In this document: positions 6,605-14,577 of the stretch, one piece after another
Layout: the number at the start of each line of letters is the position of its first letter
Numbering within the stretch: position 1 is the stretch's first letter
Virus record (IMG/VR): IMGVR_UViG_3300032048_000014
Coordinates: 1 to 24,842 of that record
Strand: one strand, 5' to 3'
DNA: 24,842 bases
DNA from: a virus
The notes under the pieces: generated by a model
Database searches by the model: none
What the model saw: the letters and a program-made list of their open reading frames with translations, nothing else
Told to the model about the DNA's origin: nothing
Position numbers and translations under genes: made by a program

Positions 6605-8611
6605 TTGGAGCCAGAAATAGTGGAAAAATTTAAGTTATCGGAAAATTTTATAAATAAATATAAGAAAAAAAAACCACCATTTGGTTTTAATGGATTAGGT
6701 GAATTAGTTTATATGAGAACCTATTCTCGTATTAAAGAAGATGGAAAAAATGAGAGATGGTGGGAAACAGTTCAAAGAGTTGTAGAAGGAACTTACTCAA
6801 TGCAAAAATCCCACATTGATTCATATCAGTTGGGTTGGAATGCATGGCAAGCTCAAAAATCAGCTCAAGAAATGTATGAGAGAATTTTTAATATGAAATT
6901 CCTACCACCTGGTCGTGGGTTGTGGGCTATGGGAACACCAATCACCGAAGAAAAAGGTCTTTATGCGGCACTTAATAATTGTGCATTCGTATCTACTAAA
7001 ACATTAAAAGAAGATTATTCAAAACCATTTTGTTTTCTAATGGATGCCTCTATGTTGGGTGTTGGTGTCGGTTTTGATACTAAAGGTGCAGGTAAGATCG
7101 TAATTAAAGGTGTAAATCGTAATAGAAATGAAGAAATATTTATGATACCTGATACAAGAGAGGGTTGGGTAGAATCACTTCGTTTATTATTAGAGAGTTA
7201 TTTTCACGGAACATCACCAATAGAGTTTGATTATAACCAAATAAGAGATTTAGGTGAACCAATCAAAGGTTTTGGTGGAGTGAGTTCAGGTCCTGAACCA
7301 CTAAAAGAAATTCATAATGATATTAGAAAAGTATTAGATAAGAATAGTGGAGAACCAATCACAATAACTACAATTGTTGATATTATGAATCTTATAGGAA
7401 AATGTGTTGTAGCGGGAAATGTTCGTAGAACTGCTGAAATAGTTTTTGGTGACCCTGACTCAGAAGAATATTTAGATTTAAAAAATTATAAAGTAAATCC
7501 ACATAGAGAAATGTTTGGGTGGACATCTAACAATTCTATCTTTGCAGAACTTGGTATGGATTATACAGAAGCAGCAAAAAGAATCGTAGATAATGGTGAA
7601 CCAGGATTTGCTTGGTTACAAAATATGAGACATTATTCTCGTATGAAAAATGGTGGTGATGATAAAGACCATAGAGTGGCTGGTGGTAATCCTTGTCTTG
7701 AACAATCACTTGAATCATATGAGTTATGTTGTTTAGTAGAAACATTTCCAAACAATCACGATTCATTAGAGGACTATCAAAGAACATTGAAATATGCTTA
7801 TCTGTATGCCAAATCGGTAACACTTGGTAGAACACATTGGTCAGACACTAACAGAGTTATGTTAAGAAATAGACGGATTGGATGTTCAGTAAGTGGTGTT
7901 GCTCAGTTTATAACAAATCGAGGATTAGATGAACTTAGAAATTGGTTGGAGAGCGGCTATGATACAATACAAGAGTGGGATAAGATGTATTCAGATTGGT
8001 TTGCAATACCACGTTCCATTAAAACTACTTCAGTTAAACCAAGCGGCACAGTTTCCTTATTGGCTGGTGCTACTCCAGGTTTACATTATCCCGAAAGTCG
8101 TTTCTATATTAGGAGAGTAAGATTATCAAAACAATCTGAATTAATAGAACCATTAAAAAAAGCAAATTATACAATAGAACCAGCATTTGGTTCAGAAGAC
8201 ACTACTATGGTAGTGGAAGTACCAGTAGATGTGGGTGAAGGAATTAGGACTGCGAGTGAGTTATCCATATGGGAACAATTCAGTTTAGCAGCATTTATGC
8301 AACGACATTGGGCAGATAATCAAGTAAGTTGTACAGTTACATTCGACCCAGAAGCAGAAGCTGATGAAATTGCACCTGCTTTAAACTATTTTCAATATCA
8401 TTTGAAAGGTATTTCTTTACTACCAAGACACAACTATGGTGCTTACAAACAAATGCCATATGAAGCAATAGATGAAAAAACATATCATTTTGAAGCAGAA
8501 AGACTTGGTAAGTTATATTTTGGTGTAATTAAAAATGAAGAAGCAGAAATAGACAAGTTTTGTAATAACGATAACTGTGAAATACCAGGCGAAACTATAA
8601 AAAAAGCTTGA
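6605..8611 (+). CDS. nrdJ: class II (B12-dependent) ribonucleoside-triphosphate reductase
   Basis: 668 aa. Converts NTPs to dNTPs with adenosylcobalamin, with or without oxygen, feeding phage replication. All key cysteines of the monomeric Lactobacillus-type enzyme are recognisable: Cys126 in NNCAF and Cys375 (redox pair), thiyl-radical Cys364 with Glu366 in GGNPCLEQ, and the C-terminal shuttle pair Cys653/Cys658 with CX4C spacing. KPSGTVSLLAGATPGLHYP begins at about residue 478. It is slightly shorter than the 739-aa L. leichmannii protein. Start: TTG 6605 with AAGGA (6595-6599) five bases upstream. GTG 6620, five codons later with GGAG 9 bases ahead, is an alternative. Its stop TGA overlaps the -35 box of the next promoter. 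Confidence 0.93.
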   Translation: MEPEIVEKFKLSENFINKYKKKKPPFGFNGLGELVYMRTYSRIKEDGKNERWWETVQRVVEGTYSMQKSHIDSYQLGWNAWQAQKSAQEMYERIFNMKFLPPGRGLWAMGTPITEEKGLYAALNNCAFVSTKTLKEDYSKPFCFLMDASMLGVGVGFDTKGAGKIVIKGVNRNRNEEIFMIPDTREGWVESLRLLLESYFHGTSPIEFDYNQIRDLGEPIKGFGGVSSGPEPLKEIHNDIRKVLDKNSGEPITITTIVDIMNLIGKCVVAGNVRRTAEIVFGDPDSEEYLDLKNYKVNPHREMFGWTSNNSIFAELGMDYTEAAKRIVDNGEPGFAWLQNMRHYSRMKNGGDDKDHRVAGGNPCLEQSLESYELCCLVETFPNNHDSLEDYQRTLKYAYLYAKSVTLGRTHWSDTNRVMLRNRRIGCSVSGVAQFITNRGLDELRNWLESGYDTIQEWDKMYSDWFAIPRSIKTTSVKPSGTVSLLAGATPGLHYPESRFYIRRVRLSKQSELIEPLKKANYTIEPAFGSEDTTMVVEVPVDVGEGIRTASELSIWEQFSLAAFMQRHWADNQVSCTVTFDPEAEADEIAPALNYFQYHLKGISLLPRHNYGAYKQMPYEAIDEKTYHFEAERLGKLYFGVIKNEEAEIDKFCNNDNCEIPGETIKKA

Positions 8612-8637
8612 CTTGAACTGGTTTTTATTCGTATATT
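8608..8637 (+). promoter_or_regulatory. sigma70-like promoter for DNA polymerase gene
   Basis: TTGACT (8608-8613), an 18-base spacer and TATATT (8632-8637). This is the best -35/-10 pair in the window. The expected transcript start, near 8644, gives a very short leader of about 20 bases that contains AAAGAGGT (8651-8658) and then AUA at 8665. The -35 box overlaps the nrdJ stop codon. If this start is right, the transcript would exclude or barely include the ATG at 8643. Confidence 0.6.
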
Positions 8638-8664
8638 CATACATGAAATTAAAGAGGTATAGCT

Positions 8665-11166
8665 ATATATCAAAATATCTTTTATCAATATAAGAGACGA
8701 AGAATACATATTTGGGATGATCAAAAGGGATATTCAGTACACCCTTTTAGTCAATATGCATATGTAAAGGATACTAAAGGAACATATACATCTTTATATG
8801 GTGATAAAGTAAGGAAATTACCTATCAGTAGAATAGGCGAAACCGATACAGCTTTTGAATCGGATGTGTTGCCAGAAATTAGGTTTTTGGTAGATAGTTA
8901 TACAGATTCAGATGAGGTATCAGAGGGTCATAAAGTTATGTTCTTTGATATTGAAGTAGAGGTTACACAAGGATTTCCTGATGTAAATAAAGCTGAAAAT
9001 ACAATTACTTCTATTGCTTTATATGATGAATTGACTAAACAATATTATTGTTATGTTCTTGACAAAGAGGATAAAGTCAATCCAAATCAATTTGGTGAAA
9101 CAACTGTTATTAAGTTTAAAGATGAAAGAGACTTACTAACTGCATTTTATCAAAAATATCTTGAAATATCACCAACAATTATAAGTGGTTGGAATAGTGA
9201 TAGATTTGATGTTCCATATCTTTATAATCGGTCTCGTCTGTTGTTAGGAGATGAAGTAGCTAATTGTCTTTCACCAATAGGAATCGTAGAATTTCAGAAA
9301 TATAAAGGAACATATAAGATTGCAGGTGTAGCTTCACTTGATTATCTTGAATTATATAAGAAACTTACATTTGGTGAAAGGTCGTCATATCGATTAGATG
9401 ATATTGGTAAGTTAGAGGTTGGTATAAATAAAGTATCTTATGAAGGCACACTTAATGATTTATATGATGGTGATAGAAATAGGTTTGTAGAATATAATAT
9501 AAATGATGTTATTATTCTTGAGAAACTTGATGCAAAGTTAGATTTTATTGGTATTGCTAGAGCTATTTGTCATTTGGGTCATGTTCCATATGAAGATGTA
9601 TATTATTCATCAAGATTCCTCGAGGGTGCTATTCTTGTGTATCTTAAAAAGGTTGGTATTGTAGCACCAAATAAAGTAAAAGCAAATAAACAATTGATGG
9701 ATGGTAAGGATAAGTTTGCAGGTGCATATGTTCAAGACCCACAAAAGGGTAAACACGAATGGGTGTATGACTTAGATATCACAAGTATGTATCCGTCTAT
9801 TATTATGAGTTTAAATATATCTCCTGAAACTAAGTTGGGTAAGTTAGATAGTTGGGATGTAGAATCATTTCTTAAAGGTGTGGATAAGACATATAGTGTT
9901 AAGGATAAGAATGGTAAAGAGAGTGCTAAACTAACTACAGCAGAGTTCAAGAATTTTTTGAAAGATAATAATGTATCTATATCTACTAATGGTGTGTTAT
10001 ATACACAAGATAGAAAAGGTCTTATACCGACATTGTTAGAAAAGTGGTTTGATGACAGAGTTCAGTTTAGAAAGTTAGCAAAGAAATTTGCAGATAGTGG
10101 TGATAAAGAGAAATATGCATACTTTGATAGACGACAATATATTCAAAAGGTTGTTCTAAATTCACTATATGGTGTGTTGGGATTACCCGTATTTCGTTTC
10201 TATGATATAGATAATGCTGAGGCAACGACGACAACGGGTGTAGAATTAATTAAATATACCAGAAGTATGGTTAATCATTATTACAATTCAGTAGTAGAAG
10301 ATAAAGAAGATTATTGTATTTATATTGATACAGATTCAGTTTTTTATTCTGCTATTCCTATCATTCAGAAGAAATATCCACACATAGATATTAAAGATGA
10401 AAATTTAATGACTTCTAAGATTTTGGAAATTGCATCAAGTGTTCAGAAATATTTAAATGATTCATATGATTTATTTGCTAAGAAGTTTTGTAACATAGAT
10501 GAACATAGATTTGAGATTAAGCAGGAATTGATTGCTAAAAGTGGGTTATTTGTTACAAAAAAACGATATGGTATGAAGATTATTAATGATAATGGTGTTA
10601 AGGTAAATAAACTTCACGTAAAAGGTTTAGATATTGTTCGTTCAAGTTTTCCAGCGGCTTTTAAAGAATGTTTAACTAAAGTATTAGAAGATATATTAGC
10701 AGATGTTCCTAAAATAAAAATTGATGAGTTTATTTTAAACTTTAAAAAATCTATGAAGTTAAAAAAATATGACACGATAGCAATGCCAACTTCAGTTAAA
10801 AATGTGAAAAAGTTTGTTCAAATTACTGATGGTTTCATAACTCCAAAAAAAGGAGCTCCTGTTCATGTTAAGTCAGCAATAAACTATAATAACTTTTTAG
10901 TTATCAATAAATTAAATAAAAAATATCCTCCAGTTGGTAATGGAGAAAAAATTAAGTGGACTTATTTAAAAGATAATCCGTTGAAATTTGATACTATATG
11001 TTATAAAGGTCATGAAGACCCAAAACAAGTATTGGATTATATAAAACAATATATTGATACGGATAAAATCTACAAACAAGCACTTAGTAAAAAAGTAAAG
11101 ATGCTATATCAAGCATTACAATGGGAAGAACCAAATGATGATTTTGGTTTTAATAAATTCTTTTAA
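8665..11166 (+). CDS. 43: family B DNA polymerase (gp43), apparent AUA start
   Basis: 833 aa if begun at AUA 8665 (T4 gp43 has 898). It is the replicative polymerase with a 3'-5' proofreading exonuclease. Exo I FFDIEVEV (Asp95, Glu97), Exo II SGWNSDRFDVPYL, Exo III YNINDVIIL; polymerase motif A DLDITSMYPSII (Asp371), motif B KVVLNSLYGVLG (Asn499, Tyr502), motif C YIDTDSVFY (Asp555, Asp557). KKRYGMKI follows, and the C-terminus ends DDFGFNKFF, a likely clamp-binding peptide. The first conventional start in frame is GTG 8866, only 25 codons before Exo I. The frame upstream is open to TAA 8650 and encodes protein-like sequence (YQNIFYQYKRRR, IHIWDDQKGYSVHPFSQYAY) expected of the N-terminal domain. 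AUA 8665 sits 7 bases after GAGG (8654-8657); changing its third base would give an ordinary MYQNIFYQYK start. Confidence 0.93.
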   Translation: MYQNIFYQYKRRRIHIWDDQKGYSVHPFSQYAYVKDTKGTYTSLYGDKVRKLPISRIGETDTAFESDVLPEIRFLVDSYTDSDEVSEGHKVMFFDIEVEVTQGFPDVNKAENTITSIALYDELTKQYYCYVLDKEDKVNPNQFGETTVIKFKDERDLLTAFYQKYLEISPTIISGWNSDRFDVPYLYNRSRLLLGDEVANCLSPIGIVEFQKYKGTYKIAGVASLDYLELYKKLTFGERSSYRLDDIGKLEVGINKVSYEGTLNDLYDGDRNRFVEYNINDVIILEKLDAKLDFIGIARAICHLGHVPYEDVYYSSRFLEGAILVYLKKVGIVAPNKVKANKQLMDGKDKFAGAYVQDPQKGKHEWVYDLDITSMYPSIIMSLNISPETKLGKLDSWDVESFLKGVDKTYSVKDKNGKESAKLTTAEFKNFLKDNNVSISTNGVLYTQDRKGLIPTLLEKWFDDRVQFRKLAKKFADSGDKEKYAYFDRRQYIQKVVLNSLYGVLGLPVFRFYDIDNAEATTTTGVELIKYTRSMVNHYYNSVVEDKEDYCIYIDTDSVFYSAIPIIQKKYPHIDIKDENLMTSKILEIASSVQKYLNDSYDLFAKKFCNIDEHRFEIKQELIAKSGLFVTKKRYGMKIINDNGVKVNKLHVKGLDIVRSSFPAAFKECLTKVLEDILADVPKIKIDEFILNFKKSMKLKKYDTIAMPTSVKNVKKFVQITDGFITPKKGAPVHVKSAINYNNFLVINKLNKKYPPVGNGEKIKWTYLKDNPLKFDTICYKGHEDPKQVLDYIKQYIDTDKIYKQALSKKVKMLYQALQWEEPNDDFGFNKFF
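8678..8697 (+). promoter_or_regulatory. hairpin early in gene 43, 14 bases after the AUA start
   Basis: TCTTTTAT (8678-8685) pairs with ATAAGAGA (8690-8697), with one T-G wobble, around the loop CAAT. It begins at +14 counted from the A of AUA 8665. It is AU-rich and therefore weak. Its interest comes from the similar element at the same offset in the other gene lacking a standard start (18184-18201). A role in holding the initiating ribosome is speculative. Confidence 0.3.
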
Positions 11167-11183
11167 TTTGGAGAAATAAAATG

Positions 11184-11202
11184 ATACTTATATATATGTA
11201 TA
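11184..11202 (+). promoter_or_regulatory. promoter-like AT motif upstream of gene 45
   Basis: ATACTTATATATATGTATA lies in the 51-base gap between genes 43 and 45. It shares ATACTTAT...TATGTAT with the gap before gene 32 and TTATATATATG.ATATA with the gap before the ribbon-helix-helix gene (18582-18598). AAAGGAG (11204-11210) follows directly and is the gp45 ribosome binding site, so a transcript starting here would have almost no leader. No -35 box was found. Confidence 0.35.
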
Positions 11203-11217
11203 TAAAGGAGTTACATA

Positions 11218-11949
11218 ATGGATAAACAAACGTTGATGGGATTTGTCAACAGGTTTTACTTGGGTGGTCAGACACAATCTGCACCTATAGTTTCAACAAA
11301 AGATACTCTTAGTTGTTCATTCATCAATTCAGCAAAAAGTTGTGTTGGTGATATTGTTCTATCTAAGAATGGTTTCGGTGATTATGAAATGGGTCTCTAT
11401 GAGATTCAAGACTTAATTAAGTTACTGAATGTTTTGGATGGAGAGTTGGTTGTTGAAGCTAATGAAGTTGGTGATATTGTGTCTCAATTAGTTATTAGTC
11501 AAAAGAGTAATAGCACTAAAGTCAATTATGGATTGGCTCGTCTTGATGTGGTTTCTAAGAAACCCGATCTGACGAATGTTCCAGAATTTGATTTAGAATT
11601 AAAAATAGATAAGCAATTCATCAGTTCTTTTGTTTCAGGCAAAGGTGCTTTGAGTGATGTTTCTACTTTTGCAATCCTATCGGATGGTGTAGAAGCAAAA
11701 ATTGTAATCGGTTACAGTTCAAGTACACAATCAAATAAAGTAACTATTCCTGTAGAAACTAAGAAAATGTCTTCACTTGATGATGCTGTTTTCTTTGATG
11801 CAGATACTTTTAAAGAAGTTCTAACTGCAAATAAAGATTGTGAATCAGCAACTCTTTATGTTTCAAGTGTAGGTTTAGCAAAAGTTAATTTCAAAGTAGA
11901 TGATTTTGATTCTACTTATGTCTTGGTAGCAAAAACAACTGTAGACTAA
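11218..11949 (+). CDS. 45: sliding clamp, DNA polymerase processivity factor (gp45)
   Basis: 243 aa (T4 gp45 has 228). The trimeric ring tethers gp43 to DNA, and in T4 it also activates late transcription. The N-terminal region NRFYLGGQTQSAPIVSTKDT, the alternating strands, LLNVLDGELVVEANEV, the acidic mid-region, and C-terminal ATLYVSSVGLAKVNFKVDDF and STYVLVAK fit the gp45 two-domain clamp fold. The protein is acidic, as expected for a clamp. ATG 11218 has AAAGGAG 7 bases upstream. Its stop shares a base with the start of a Mom-like gene. The clamp loader subunits are encoded about 2.6 kb downstream rather than adjacent as in T4. Confidence 0.88.
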   Translation: MDKQTLMGFVNRFYLGGQTQSAPIVSTKDTLSCSFINSAKSCVGDIVLSKNGFGDYEMGLYEIQDLIKLLNVLDGELVVEANEVGDIVSQLVISQKSNSTKVNYGLARLDVVSKKPDLTNVPEFDLELKIDKQFISSFVSGKGALSDVSTFAILSDGVEAKIVIGYSSSTQSNKVTIPVETKKMSSLDDAVFFDADTFKEVLTANKDCESATLYVSSVGLAKVNFKVDDFDSTYVLVAKTTVD

Positions 11950-12710
11950 TGGAACAATATGTAGATAAATCAAAAGTTTATCTGCGGGAAATAGATAAGA
12001 AAACTGCGAAGAGGATGATTGTAGTAAATCATTATTCGCATAAGTTTTCTTCTTGTAGGTATGCCATAGGTATATTTTATAAGTCAGAAAACCCACATCC
12101 TTTTTTTAAGGATATGAGTGAAGAAAAACTTGTTGGTTGTATGACTTATGGCTACCCTGTAGGAAGATCGGTAATGAGGTCTATTTTCAAGGATGAAGAT
12201 ATCTTGCAGACAAAAAATATTTTGGAATTGACAAGATTATTCATTCATGATGATTATGGAAAGAATATTGAATCTTATTCTATTGCACAATCATTCAAAT
12301 GGTTAAAGAAGTATGATGAAGATGTTAAGGTATTAATCAGTTATGCAGATCCCGATAGATTACACTTGGGTGGTATTTACAAAGCCACCAATTGGATGTA
12401 TCAAGGTGCAGGATTGAATTTAATGCCAAATTATTCGATATCATTAACTAATCCATATGAGTGGATACATAGTAGAACGGTTTCAGCTACTTGGGGAAGT
12501 CATAATGTAGAGAAGTTGAAAGCAGCTATAGGATACTCATTTTGGAGAAGAAAAGAACCAGATAAACATCGTTATATTTATTTCATAGGAAATAGAAAAG
12601 AAAATAAGAAGTTTATAAAGAATTTAAAATATGAATCAAAACCATATCCAACAGATGCTGAAGAGTATGTTTCACCAGTAGAGGAAATTAAAGTGGAAAG
12701 TAAATTATGA
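11949..12710 (+). CDS. Mom-like DNA adenine-modification protein, paralogue 1
   Basis: 253 aa, GNAT-related fold. Phage Mu Mom converts adenine in DNA to a carbamoylmethyl form that blocks many restriction enzymes; family members share the motifs seen here. In order: VNHYSH (residues 26-31), GCMTYGYPVG, ILELTRLFI, SIAQSFKWLKKY, VLISYADPDRLHLGGIYKA followed by TNW, and SRTVSATWG. The C-terminal 40 residues are charged and probably flexible (KYESKPYPTDAEEYVSPVEE). ATG 11949 overlaps the gp45 stop (TAATG), so its translation is coupled to the sliding clamp. No com-like activator gene lies nearby. A second, shorter Mom-like gene is at 16243. The exact modification is unknown. Confidence 0.8.
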   Translation: MEQYVDKSKVYLREIDKKTAKRMIVVNHYSHKFSSCRYAIGIFYKSENPHPFFKDMSEEKLVGCMTYGYPVGRSVMRSIFKDEDILQTKNILELTRLFIHDDYGKNIESYSIAQSFKWLKKYDEDVKVLISYADPDRLHLGGIYKATNWMYQGAGLNLMPNYSISLTNPYEWIHSRTVSATWGSHNVEKLKAAIGYSFWRRKEPDKHRYIYFIGNRKENKKFIKNLKYESKPYPTDAEEYVSPVEEIKVESKL

Positions 12711-13048
12711 ATAAATTATTAATAGCACTAGCATTATCAGTAATAGGACACATAATAGCATTTTTTCATATGAATGGACAATTCAGGTGGGAATGGATGA
12801 AATCACAATGGTATATTTTATTAATGGGAATACCAATTAGTTATTTATTTTATTATTCAACAAGATTTTCATATGAATATTTTGGGTATTTTTGGAATAT
12901 AAGATTAATTGGATTTGGTATGGGAACACTAATATTTGGTTTATTGACATGGGGAGTATTAGGAGAAATGCCTAATATGAAAGTTATGGTAAGTTTAGCT
13001 TTAGCATTAGTAATAATTTTAATACAATTAACTAACGTAGTGAATTAG
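12707..13048 (+). CDS. small integral membrane protein with four predicted helices
   Basis: 113 aa. Hydrophobic segments lie at about residues 4-22 (LLIALALSVIGHIIAFF), 34-50 (WYILLMGIPISYLFYYS), 61-84 (IRLIGFGMGTLIFGLLTWG) and 92-111 (VMVSLALALVIILIQLT). Short loops contain RWEWMKSQW and the motif YEYFGYFWN. It would sit in the host inner membrane. Its function is unknown. The topology resembles small transporter-like proteins more than a holin, which usually has one to three helices, but this is not decisive. ATGA overlap with the Mom-like gene stop; the next gene begins immediately after its TAG. Confidence 0.75.
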   Translation: MNKLLIALALSVIGHIIAFFHMNGQFRWEWMKSQWYILLMGIPISYLFYYSTRFSYEYFGYFWNIRLIGFGMGTLIFGLLTWGVLGEMPNMKVMVSLALALVIILIQLTNVVN

Positions 13049-13744
13049 ATGAATATAGCAATATTCGGAGATAGTTTTGCAAATGGAGAAACTGGTCTTC
13101 TAAATCACCTAAGTCATACAGGATTAACACAATACTTTATTGATGATGAACATTTTGTAGTTAATTTTTCAAGACAAGGAAATCGAAATCATGATATAGG
13201 TATGGTGGAAGATTATACATTTTACCTAAGACAAAATCCACATTTAAAATTTGATATTGCTTTTGTTTTTGAAACCGAACATACCCGAAACTCTTCAAAT
13301 TGGATTCAATATTTAAGAGATGGTGGGAGTGTTAGAGAAGTAGATATTCATATGGCTAAAGAATATTATAAATTATTAGGAGAAGCACAATCTATTTATA
13401 ATGTTCCAATTTATTTGATTGGTGGTGTTGCTGATACTTTAGAACCAAGTGTAGTTGAAGAATATGGAATTAAATGTATATGTCAAAGCACAGTAAATTT
13501 GGTGATGACAGGAGAACATACAATTGAAGAGCCAGTAAAGTCTTTTGTATATCCTTTACCAATGTTTATGAAAGAGATGGCAGAAGTAATAGATGATAAG
13601 GAATATTTTTTAAAGATAGAGAAAATGGGTAGTGATAGATATCAGCTGATGTTAGATAATCCAAAATATTTTTATCCTGATGGTGTTCATCCAAATAGAG
13701 TAGCTTATAAAGTTTTATATGAATATTTGAATGAGGTAGTTTGA
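13049..13744 (+). CDS. SGNH/GDSL-type hydrolase
   Basis: 231 aa. SGNH hydrolases are esterases or deacylases, often acting on acyl groups of glycans or lipids. Block I is IFGDSF with Ser9 as the likely nucleophile, block III is GNRNHD, and block V is YPDGVHPNRVAY giving Asp211-x-x-His214. No signal peptide is seen, so it should be cytoplasmic. The substrate is unknown; its neighbour is a nucleotide-sugar dehydrogenase, which suggests modified sugars. A second SGNH-type gene starts at 24662. ATG 13049 follows the preceding TAG directly. Confidence 0.75.
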   Translation: MNIAIFGDSFANGETGLLNHLSHTGLTQYFIDDEHFVVNFSRQGNRNHDIGMVEDYTFYLRQNPHLKFDIAFVFETEHTRNSSNWIQYLRDGGSVREVDIHMAKEYYKLLGEAQSIYNVPIYLIGGVADTLEPSVVEEYGIKCICQSTVNLVMTGEHTIEEPVKSFVYPLPMFMKEMAEVIDDKEYFLKIEKMGSDRYQLMLDNPKYFYPDGVHPNRVAYKVLYEYLNEVV

Positions 13745-14577
13745 TGAAAATAGGAATAGTAGGACAAGGTTATGTGGGAACTGCAATTAAGGTTGGATTT
13801 GAACCACATTATACTGTAGAAACATATGATAAGTATGATGGTTTTAAAAGTACCGTTCAATTATTTGATTTAGTTGCAGAGTGTAAAGTTATATTTGTAT
13901 GTGTTCCAACACCAATGAATACAGATGGAACTTGTCATACAGATATAGTTGAGAGTGTTATAGAAGAAATAGATAAATGGGTAAGTAGTTATCACAAAGA
14001 CATTAAACCAACTGTAGTAATTAAATCTACAGTTCCACCTGGCACAACAGATAGACTACATAAGAAATATAAAAACGTTGATGTTATATTCAATCCAGAA
14101 TTTCTTACAGAAGCTAATTTTCTTGAAGATTTTAAGAATCAGAATAGAATTATATTAGGTGGTATTCGTAGAGGAACTACTAAATTAAGACAAGTCTATA
14201 GTAAAGTATTTCCACACGCAACAATCGTGAAGACAAATGCAAAGTATGCAGAAACTGTAAAGTATTTCATCAACTGTTTCTTAGGAACTAAGGTATCATT
14301 CGCTAATGAGATGAAGATATTATGTGATGAGATAGATATTGATTATGATAAGGTTGTAGAGTATGCAACATATGATGAAAGACTTGGTAAATCACATTGG
14401 GCAGTTCCAGGTCCAGATGGTGATTATGGATTTGGTGGACATTGTTTACCAAAGGATATTTCAGCTATAGTAAATGAATATGATGATATGAAACTACTAC
14501 AAGTTGTATTGGATGTTAATAACAAAGTAAGAAAAAATAGAGATTGGGAAAAAATGAAAGGAAGAGCTGTAGTATGA
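13744..14577 (+). CDS. short UDP-glucose/GDP-mannose dehydrogenase family protein
   Basis: 277 aa from ATG 13744; the TTG one codon earlier is not needed. NAD-dependent oxidation of a nucleotide sugar to a uronic acid is the family reaction. Visible features: Rossmann motif GIVGQGYVG at residues 4-12, VIFVCVPTPMN, STVPPGT, FNPEFLTEANFL, KYAETVKYFINCFLGTKVSF, and the catalytic GFGGHCLPKD with Cys234. Full-length enzymes have about 400-450 aa; this one stops about 43 residues after the catalytic Cys and lacks most of the C-terminal nucleotide-sugar-binding domain. It may be a minimal phage form, may need a partner, or may use another substrate. It overlaps gene 44 by 4 bases. Confidence 0.85.
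   Translation: MKIGIVGQGYVGTAIKVGFEPHYTVETYDKYDGFKSTVQLFDLVAECKVIFVCVPTPMNTDGTCHTDIVESVIEEIDKWVSSYHKDIKPTVVIKSTVPPGTTDRLHKKYKNVDVIFNPEFLTEANFLEDFKNQNRIILGGIRRGTTKLRQVYSKVFPHATIVKTNAKYAETVKYFINCFLGTKVSFANEMKILCDEIDIDYDKVVEYATYDERLGKSHWAVPGPDGDYGFGGHCLPKDISAIVNEYDDMKLLQVVLDVNNKVRKNRDWEKMKGRAVV

Noticed and set aside
7929-8120. 63-codon + strand frame inside nrdJ
   Set aside because: It overlaps the strongly conserved reductase core in another frame and has no motif or spacing of its own.
8643-8693. Mini-ORF of 16 codons beginning at ATG just before the polymerase gene
   Set aside because: It lies in another frame, ends in the polymerase N-terminus, has no ribosome binding site before it and its ATG is at or upstream of the expected transcript start. 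A +1 frameshift from it into gp43 would be needed for function and no slippery site is seen.
4663-9440. TATAAATA matches to the T4 late promoter (in rnh, helicase, nrdJ and polymerase genes)
   Set aside because: They lie inside coding sequence, where AT-rich codons make them common by chance, and not at gene-block starts.
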